Below are positions 49,501-54,403 of a stretch of 54,403 bases of DNA, in pieces. The DNA comes from Paenibacillus sabuli. Lineage in GTDB: Bacteria > Bacillota > Bacilli > Paenibacillales > Paenibacillaceae. Below the pieces are notes generated by a model. That model ran no database searches, was not told the origin of the DNA, and was given only the letters and a program-made list of their open reading frames with translations. Each line of letters begins with the position of its first letter. Positions within the stretch are counted from its first letter, which is position 1. The stretch is from NCBI RefSeq assembly GCF_014705605.1, contig NZ_JACXIZ010000005.1, positions 1 through 54,403 on the forward strand, given 5' to 3'. The translations under genes were made by a program, and so were the position numbers.

Positions 49501-52500
49501 CTGGTACACGAGCGCCGACTATGACACCGTCTTCGATTATGAGACAGCGGCGATTACGGAAGCGACGACGGTAGTAGCCCGGTGGACGTTGAACACGTAC
49601 GCGGTCACGTTCGACACGGTCGGAGGCAGCGCGATCACGGGGCAGACGATTGATCATGGCGCGCACGCCGAGCGACCGGCTGCGGACCCGACGAAGGAAG
49701 GGTACACGTTCGGGGGCTGGTACACGAGCGCCGACTATGACACCGTCTTCGATTATGAGACAGCGGCGATTACGGAAGCGACGACGGTAGTAGCCCGGTG
49801 GACGTTGAACACGTACGCGGTCACGTTCGACACGGTCGGAGGCAGCGCGATCACGGGGCAGACGATTGATCATGGCGCGCACGCCGAGCGACCGGCTGCG
49901 GACCCGACGAAGGAAGGGTACACGTTCGGGGGCTGGTACACGAGCGCCGACTATGCCAGCGCCTTCGATTTTGAGGCAACGGCGATTACCGGACCGACGA
50001 CGATCTATGCCGACTGGACGTTGAACACGTACGCGGTCACGTTCGACACGGTCGGAGGCAGTGCGATCGCGGGGCAGACGATTGATCACGGCGCGTATGC
50101 GGAGCGACCGGCCGCGGACCCGGTGAAGGAAGGCTACGCGTTCGCCGGCTGGTACACGAGCGCCGACTATGCCAGCGCCTTCGATTTTGAGGCAACGGCG
50201 ATTACCGGACCGACGACGATCTATGCCGACTGGACGTTGAACACGTACGCGGTCACGTTCGACACGGTCGGAGGCAGTGCGATCGCGGGGCAGACGATTG
50301 ATCACGGCGCGTATGCGGAGCGACCGGCCGCGGACCCGGTGAAGGAAGGCTACACGTTCGCCGGCTGGTACACGAACGCAGACTATGCCAGTGTCTTCGA
50401 TTTTGAGGCAACGGCGATCACGGAAGTGACGACGATCTACGCTCGTTGGACGTTAAACACGTACGCGGTCACGTTCGACACGGTCGGAGGCAGTGCGATC
50501 GCGGGGCAGACGATTGATCACGGCGCGTATGCGGAGCGGCCGGCCGCGGACCCGACGAGGGAAGGGTATACATTCGCCGGCTGGTACACGAGCGCCGACT
50601 ATACGACCGTCTTTGATTTCGCGGGCACGGCGATCGCGGAAGCGACGACGATCTATGCCCGGTGGGACGTGAACACATACACCGTCACCTTTGACGCGCA
50701 GGGAGGCAGTGGTGTAGAGGCTGTGACGGGAAACTACAACACAACGGTAGCGGAACCGGCGTCTCCCACGCGTGAAGGCTATACGTTCGTCGGCTGGTAC
50801 AAGGATGAACAAGGCGGGGAAGCATGGGACTTCGCGGCGGACCGGATTCCCGCGACGGATATGAAGCTGTATGCGATCTGGTCGATGCTTCCGCCAGATA
50901 TCCCGGTGCTTCAATCCGTCATGCCGGGTGATGCCGGCGTCACGCTTGACTGGGAGAGCGTTCCGTTCGCGGCCGAATATTATCTTTACCAGCGTGCGGC
51001 GAACGGGCAGTTCGATTTGCCTGCTGCCGTCGTTGCGGATACGGTCTATACGATCACCGGTCTGAACAATGGGGCGGAGTATTATTTCGTGGTGTCGGCC
51101 GTCAATGCGGGAGGAGAGAGCGGCTTCTCCGAAGAAGTGCGCGCTACTCCGCAAGTGCCCGCCCCCGGCGCCCCGGTGCTGCATGCGCCCGAGGCCGGCA
51201 ACGCGCAGGTGCGGCTGACCTGGAGCGAAGCCACAGGCGCAACAGGATACAGTATCTATTACGGGGGATCAGGAGCCGTGGCGGATATGGAGCTGGCGAC
51301 CGTTACGGATCATGTGTATGACTATACGATGACCGGCTTGACGAACGGAACAAGGTACTACTTCGCGGTGCGTGCAACGAACCCCGGCGGAGACAGTCCT
51401 TCTTCCAATATCGTGAGCGCCATGCCGCTGACGGTGCCATCGGCGCCGGGAGCTGTTGCAGCAGTCGCGGGTAACGGGCAAGTCACTGTCAGCTTCAGTA
51501 TTCCGGCGGACGATGGAGGAGCCCCGATTACGGGCTACGAGATATGGGACCAGGAAGGCAATGTGGTCGCGCATGGCGCCTCCAGTCCGATCATCATCTC
51601 AGACCTGACGAATGGTGAGTCGTATCGGTATGTCGTCAAGGCGGTCAATCAAGCAGGGATAAGCGCCCCTTCCGAGGTGTCCAATGAAGTCGTCCCGCAG
51701 GCGCCTTCTTCCGGCGGAGGATCAGGGGATGACGAGACAGACAATGAAGGTAACGAAGGTCATGAAGGTAACGAAGGTCATGAAGGTAACGAAGACAATG
51801 AAGGCAATGGCGGCAATGAGGAACCAGGTTCCGGGACTCCGGTGAATCCTCCGCAAAATGAGTCGTCGGACAACGAGCAAGAAGCCATTCCGATTGACGT
51901 CATGATCAATGGGCAATCCGTCGACGCAGGACGCGCGGTCTTGACGAACGAAGACAACGTGCAGACCGTTACAATTGCTCTTGATTCGGCTAAATTGGAA
52001 CAGCGTCTTGCGGAAGGGGAAATCATCGCACTCTCGATTCCCGTATCGATTGCATCCCATCGCGTGATCGGGGTCCTCAATGCGCAAATGGTCAAGAACA
52101 TGGCGCAAAAAGAAGCGGCAGTTGAAATGATAACTGGAGATGCGTCCTATACATTGCCGGCGCGGCAGATCGATATTGACGGAATAGCGGCCCACTTCGG
52201 CGACGATGTTCGTCTAGAGGACATTGAAGTCCGGATCGAAATTTCGCCGCCCCTCGCCTTGCAGCTGCAAGAGATGGAGCGCGCGGCGGAGCAAGCTGGA
52301 TTTACGGTTGTGGCGGCTCCTCTCCAATTTAACGTGACAGGTGTGTATGCGGACAGCGCAATTGACATTTCTACCTTCAATGCGTATGTCGAACGAACGG
52401 TGCGGATCCCGGACGATGTTGATCCCGAGCAAATCTCGACAGCGGTCGTCTTGGAGCCGGACGGCTCCGTAAGGCATGTTCCGACTAAGATCGTAGAGCG

Positions 52501-53134
52501 GGACGGCCAGTATTATGCCGTCATCAACAGTTTGACGAACAGCGTTTATTCTGTCATATGGAACCCGGTAGCCTTTGCCGATGTTGAGCAGCATTGGGCA
52601 AAAGATGCGATAAACGACATGGGCTCCAGAATGATTGTTCAGGGAACCGGAGACGGGTTGTTTCGACCGGATCAAGAGATGACGCGCGCAGAGTTGGCGG
52701 CGCTTGTGGTCCGAGGACTGGGGCTCAAGCCGGAGGGCGGAGCAGAGACGTTCACGGATGTGGAGGATGACGCCTGGTACCACGATGTGATCGCGACGGC
52801 TTATGCATTCGATCTCGTCCGGGGTTACGAGGACGGTACGTTCCGGCCGAATGAGAGAATCACGCGCGAACAGGCGATGACGATCATGGCCAGAGCGATG
52901 GAAGTGGCCTTGACAGACGATCAGCGTCCGCGCAAGACAACGGAATCGGTCCTCCGAGCATTTCGGGACGTGACCGACATCTCCGGCTGGGCGCTGCAGG
53001 GCGTAGTCGATCTGGTACAGGCAGGCGTTGTATCAGGAAGAACTGACGCAGTATTGGCTCCGAAAGATCACGTGACGCGTGCGGAGTTCGTAATCATGCT
53101 CGCGCGACTGCTTCGAGGATCAGACCTGATCTGA
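46583..53134 (+). CDS. giant multidomain S-layer-homology surface protein (2183 aa)
   Basis: A signal peptide ending near GTVSAYA (residue 31) exports it. Then: a propeller-like region (about 35-345) with SPDGVVWTQQATG and SNDGVDWSTQQ motifs of BNR/sialidase type; five fibronectin III-like domains to about 790; a divergent InlB-like repeat; eight Listeria-Bacteroides (InlB B) repeats at about 859-1434; three more fibronectin III domains to about 1710; an acidic Glu/Asn/Gly linker; a C-terminal domain of about 220 residues; and three SLH domains (about 1998-2183: FADVEQHWAKDAINDMGSRM, FTDVEDDAWYHDVIATAYAF, DVTDISGWALQGVVDLVQAG) that bind pyruvylated cell-wall polymer. GGGAGGAGAG lies before ATG 46583. 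Likely an adhesin or glycan-binding surface protein; no enzyme active site was identified. Confidence 0.95.
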   Translation: MKKRNKLWMTFMATLLLLGVGLPAPAGTVSAYAPELQWQEVYAPNASGQWFHKVVWADDQFVAVGAGGKALTSPDGVVWTQQATGTTAELTDLTYAGGKYVGVGYDGTVITSNDGVDWSTQQLESDYVNPLATYYLGNVLWDGSRYMVTSSYSTLFISADLENWTELEASNSNKILYVDGQYYNVYAKDNKALIQKSSNGGATWVDVYNAAPGVLYDIAYANGTFVAIGRSMTGWDLNDTTIILTSNDGENWNEQTEMPDRIPRSIAWVNGEFILSVSIANENRSALLYSSDAVNWTEHSTGFGSGSVKSIAYGPGYYVAVGYTSGTQAFYRSAVDPLDSLQIGGTSATQVSLQWDAPVGANAIRLEYKSTGDGISAWAEATTLDDLTLTSTAATVSGLQSGTSYDFRVLAIGGTNDGYSNVATAQTDAVPINDLTVESVTAETADLSWTAASLATAIAAQYSADHGATWEVAKTENTYINPTAGGATVTELTPGTSYLFRLIVTGGENAGESNHAAETTPHLQVTDLSSNPYFGSTATTVELSWTPAMNADSVAVEQSPGGEGAWQTAELSGPIAPDAGAATVTGLAPATAYDFRLSVTGGHHEGYSNVLAVTTKTLTIWDLAAEAEGNDIHLTWTPVLDASSATLEKLASGLWQDVDTGIDASAGSYTFVGETQTSYDLRLTITGGQSAGASNQVRVGTSLDTEFKIEGFDSTSASFSWAEFQQYYPRSVAYRIVGAADWETKTLATSALTATVSGLEPHTEYEFALFSTVFSAYSNRVTLTTLPGTHTLAYSTDGNGSIDGEAEQTIDHGADGTTVTAVPDPGYVFVLWSDDLTTASRTDEDVQADLSVSAIFEPADISVSYDAKDGNTPTSMTAPFDSLLTEPTAPTMVGHTFEGWYKDDGTFLEAWDFDNDRVPATSLTLYAKWSLLSYAVTFDTAGGSAIAGQTIDHGAYAERPSTDPTKEGYTFAGWYTSADYDTVFDYETAAITEATTVVARWTLNTYAVTFDTVGGSAITGQTIDHGAHAERPAADPTKEGYTFGGWYTSADYDTVFDYETAAITEATTVVARWTLNTYAVTFDTVGGSAITGQTIDHGAHAERPAADPTKEGYTFGGWYTSADYASAFDFEATAITGPTTIYADWTLNTYAVTFDTVGGSAIAGQTIDHGAYAERPAADPVKEGYAFAGWYTSADYASAFDFEATAITGPTTIYADWTLNTYAVTFDTVGGSAIAGQTIDHGAYAERPAADPVKEGYTFAGWYTNADYASVFDFEATAITEVTTIYARWTLNTYAVTFDTVGGSAIAGQTIDHGAYAERPAADPTREGYTFAGWYTSADYTTVFDFAGTAIAEATTIYARWDVNTYTVTFDAQGGSGVEAVTGNYNTTVAEPASPTREGYTFVGWYKDEQGGEAWDFAADRIPATDMKLYAIWSMLPPDIPVLQSVMPGDAGVTLDWESVPFAAEYYLYQRAANGQFDLPAAVVADTVYTITGLNNGAEYYFVVSAVNAGGESGFSEEVRATPQVPAPGAPVLHAPEAGNAQVRLTWSEATGATGYSIYYGGSGAVADMELATVTDHVYDYTMTGLTNGTRYYFAVRATNPGGDSPSSNIVSAMPLTVPSAPGAVAAVAGNGQVTVSFSIPADDGGAPITGYEIWDQEGNVVAHGASSPIIISDLTNGESYRYVVKAVNQAGISAPSEVSNEVVPQAPSSGGGSGDDETDNEGNEGHEGNEGHEGNEDNEGNGGNEEPGSGTPVNPPQNESSDNEQEAIPIDVMINGQSVDAGRAVLTNEDNVQTVTIALDSAKLEQRLAEGEIIALSIPVSIASHRVIGVLNAQMVKNMAQKEAAVEMITGDASYTLPARQIDIDGIAAHFGDDVRLEDIEVRIEISPPLALQLQEMERAAEQAGFTVVAAPLQFNVTGVYADSAIDISTFNAYVERTVRIPDDVDPEQISTAVVLEPDGSVRHVPTKIVERDGQYYAVINSLTNSVYSVIWNPVAFADVEQHWAKDAINDMGSRMIVQGTGDGLFRPDQEMTRAELAALVVRGLGLKPEGGAETFTDVEDDAWYHDVIATAYAFDLVRGYEDGTFRPNERITREQAMTIMARAMEVALTDDQRPRKTTESVLRAFRDVTDISGWALQGVVDLVQAGVVSGRTDAVLAPKDHVTRAEFVIMLARLLRGSDLI
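49382..50677 (+). repeat. six 216-bp in-frame tandem repeats (InlB B-type)
   Basis: Units begin at 49382, 49598, 49814, 50030, 50246 and 50462, each 72 codons long (TACGCGGTCACGTTCGACAC start). Divergent units flank them on both sides. Half-units are shared between neighbours in a staggered pattern, as expected from recent unequal exchange. Long reverse-strand open frames across this block are by-products of the repeat. Confidence 0.97.
51738..51822 (+). repeat. 9-bp/18-bp simple repeat coding an acidic linker
   Basis: GAAGGTAACGAAGGTCAT-type words repeat and encode NEGHEGNEGHEGNEDNEG, a flexible acidic spacer between the fibronectin domains and the C-terminal domain. Confidence 0.8.
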
Positions 53135-53161
53135 TCTCCGCGAATGTCATCGCGCGTATAT

Positions 53162-53216
53162 AAAAAGGGCAGCCCCTCAGGTCTATTGTTCGACCTTACG
53201 GGGCTGCTCCTTTTGT
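53162..53216. terminator. strong bidirectional terminator between two SLH-protein genes
   Basis: GCAGCCCC (53169-53176) pairs with GGGGCTGC (53200-53207), and inner AGGTC pairs with GACCT. An outer A-run and T-run (AAAAGG / CCTTTT) serve both directions. It separates convergent genes ending at 53134 and 53258. Confidence 0.92.
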
Positions 53217-53257
53217 GTAAGAGAGTCACAGATAGCGCTATTGCTACACATGCAGGG

Positions 53258-54403
53258 TTAATCCATCCGCTCCATCGCGCGCAATAGTACGACGACCGCT
53301 TCCGCCCGAGTCAATCGATCGTACGGATCAAAACGATTTCCCGGCTGGCCTTGCATAATGCCGGCTTTCCACACGCCGCCGACCGCTCCTCTTCCCCATT
53401 GCGGAATAGAGGTGCCGTCCGCAAATTGAGCAGAAGCTTGTTCTGAAGCGCTCAACTGCAGCGCTCTTGCAAGAAAAATGGCGGTTTCTGTACGCGTAAT
53501 GGTCTGCCCGGGTCGGAAGGCGCCGTCGGCATAGCCTTGCACGATTCCGGCCTGATGGGCTCGGGCAATCGCCGTCTCGGCCCATGCGGGAACGTCGGCT
53601 GCATCCGTAAAATAAAGATCGTCTGCCAGCGCGTCTGCCTGCGGGATGAACTGCGCTCTTGCCAACATGCTTACAAATTCCGCCCGGGTGACGGCACGGT
53701 CAGGTGCAAACGAACCGTCGCCGTCTCCCGATACCAGTCCCTCGCTCGCTGCTTGGAGGATGGAGGCCCGGGCCCAGTGGCGAGCGATATCGTGAAATGC
53801 AATGACGGGCGGTTCATCTACGGCAAATACCGCATATTGTCCGGTGTGCTGAATGGCAGCTATACAATTCGCGTTGTCTTCCTCGCAGCCCAGCATGTCC
53901 GTCCACTGCTCCTCTGTCTCGTCGTAACGGAATAACGCCAGTGTTTGACCGTCGTCTGAATCCGTACGCGCAAGCTTGATTTCAAGCTCTACCGGTTGTA
54001 GGAAGGTTCCTTCAAAATCGGTTTTCAATTCGTATACCGGACTTTGTATCGACATGTTGACCGGAAGTACAACAGCAATATTAGGTGTTTTTTGGACGGT
54101 CCATGTAAAGGCTCGATCATGGGTGCCGGCAGGCACTGAAATATTCAATTCGTCAAATGCCGTGCCGCTGCATCCCTCCAGCCCGCAATACAGACGATAG
54201 ACACCGTCCGAGGTCTCGGGTAGCGGTGTAACAGGGCCGGGCAGTCTAGGCGCGACAATGATCTGTACGGCGGCCTGAAGGCCGTCCGTATTGATGGAGC
54301 CGGCGGGCGGGGTCAGCGTGCCGGTGAAGGTGTAGCTGCCCGCGGCGTCCGGATCGTAGGCGGGGGCGCCGCCGTCCCAGGCGACGGAGGCGCTGCCGCT
54401 GCT
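53258..54403 (-). CDS. C-terminal part of an SLH-domain surface protein (partial, 5' end outside window)
   Basis: The reverse frame is open from the right edge to the stop at 53258 (381 codons visible), so the gene starts beyond the window; an internal TTG at 54148 is not the real start. Near the edge it reads WDGGAPAYDPDAAGSYTFTG, then TLTPPAGSINTDGLQAAVQI, a bacterial Ig-like domain. A domain of about 150 residues follows, and the last part has three SLH domains (FHDIARHWARASILQAASEG, FTDAADVPAWAETAIARAHQ, FADGTSIPQWGRGAVGGVWK). It should attach to the cell wall like its convergent neighbour. Confidence 0.93.
   Translation of the reverse strand, partial: SSGSASVAWDGGAPAYDPDAAGSYTFTGTLTPPAGSINTDGLQAAVQIIVAPRLPGPVTPLPETSDGVYRLYCGLEGCSGTAFDELNISVPAGTHDRAFTWTVQKTPNIAVVLPVNMSIQSPVYELKTDFEGTFLQPVELEIKLARTDSDDGQTLALFRYDETEEQWTDMLGCEEDNANCIAAIQHTGQYAVFAVDEPPVIAFHDIARHWARASILQAASEGLVSGDGDGSFAPDRAVTRAEFVSMLARAQFIPQADALADDLYFTDAADVPAWAETAIARAHQAGIVQGYADGAFRPGQTITRTETAIFLARALQLSASEQASAQFADGTSIPQWGRGAVGGVWKAGIMQGQPGNRFDPYDRLTRAEAVVVLLRAMERMD

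Noticed and set aside
48482-50305. 607-codon reverse open frame with repeated Arg-rich segments
   Set aside because: Antisense by-product of the 216-bp repeats of the surface-protein gene.
53258-54148. Complete 296-residue protein starting at TTG 54148
   Set aside because: The frame stays open to the right edge and encodes an Ig-like domain, so this is an internal codon of a longer gene.

Overview
The window looks like a chromosomal segment of a Gram-positive Paenibacillaceae bacterium (Paenibacillus or Cohnella type), inferred from gene content only. It has three-part sugar importers (lipoprotein binding protein plus two permeases, no ATPase), YesM/YesN-type and AraC-type regulators, S-layer-homology (SLH) surface proteins, Fe-S serine dehydratase in two subunits, and strong AGGAGG ribosome sites. 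Most of the sequence is GC-rich; about 36.3-41.5 kb is visibly AT-richer. No rRNA, tRNA, CRISPR array, transposase or phage gene was seen.

Layout. 1-400: eight copies of a 50-bp tandem repeat running off the left edge. 0.5-5.7 kb: a cytosolic FG-GAP beta-propeller protein, a VOC protein, a three-part regulator with a degenerate GGDEF-like domain, and a reverse-strand Nramp transporter. 5.7-6.6 kb: a repeat-filled intergenic region. 6.7-10.5 kb: an operon of an SDR-like protein lacking the catalytic Lys, a DapA-family aldolase/lyase and both serine dehydratase subunits, convergent with a PhyH dioxygenase. 11.5-26.6 kb: a glycan-use locus with Gfo/Idh, sulfatase, YesM-type kinase and AraC-type response regulator, a sugar ABC importer, an uncharacterised helical protein, a second PhyH enzyme, a five-bladed-propeller glycosidase, an SDR and two more Gfo/Idh enzymes, many overlapping by 1-4 bases. 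26.7-34.9 kb: an aldo/keto reductase remnant and a second importer split across a divergent regulatory region (two permeases left; membrane AraC regulator, binding lipoprotein and a second FG-GAP protein right).

34.9-42.1 kb is a rearranged zone. It holds several repeat families and two copies of a segment [hairpin-rich repeat - HAD gene - 5' part of a histidine kinase gene] that have decayed reciprocally: the left copy keeps HAD and only 117 bp of the kinase, the right copy keeps the kinase and only the two ends of HAD. AT-richer genes lie between them: marR with an aldo/keto reductase gene, and an old-yellow-enzyme/TIM-barrel pair followed by tetR. Both sets carry conspicuous operators.

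42.1-54.4 kb: a double-kinase 7TM hybrid sensor, a response regulator with a SARP/BTAD-like output, a 2183-residue SLH surface protein with eight InlB-type repeats, and convergent to it the C-terminal part of another SLH protein running off the right edge.

Likely logic. The glycan locus appears to import oligosaccharides and finish breaking them down inside the cell, because none of its enzymes has a visible signal peptide. The importers probably borrow a shared MsmX-type ATPase encoded elsewhere. The sensor/regulator pair at 42-46 kb sits just upstream of the giant surface protein and may control it. All functions are read from sequence motifs without database searches.
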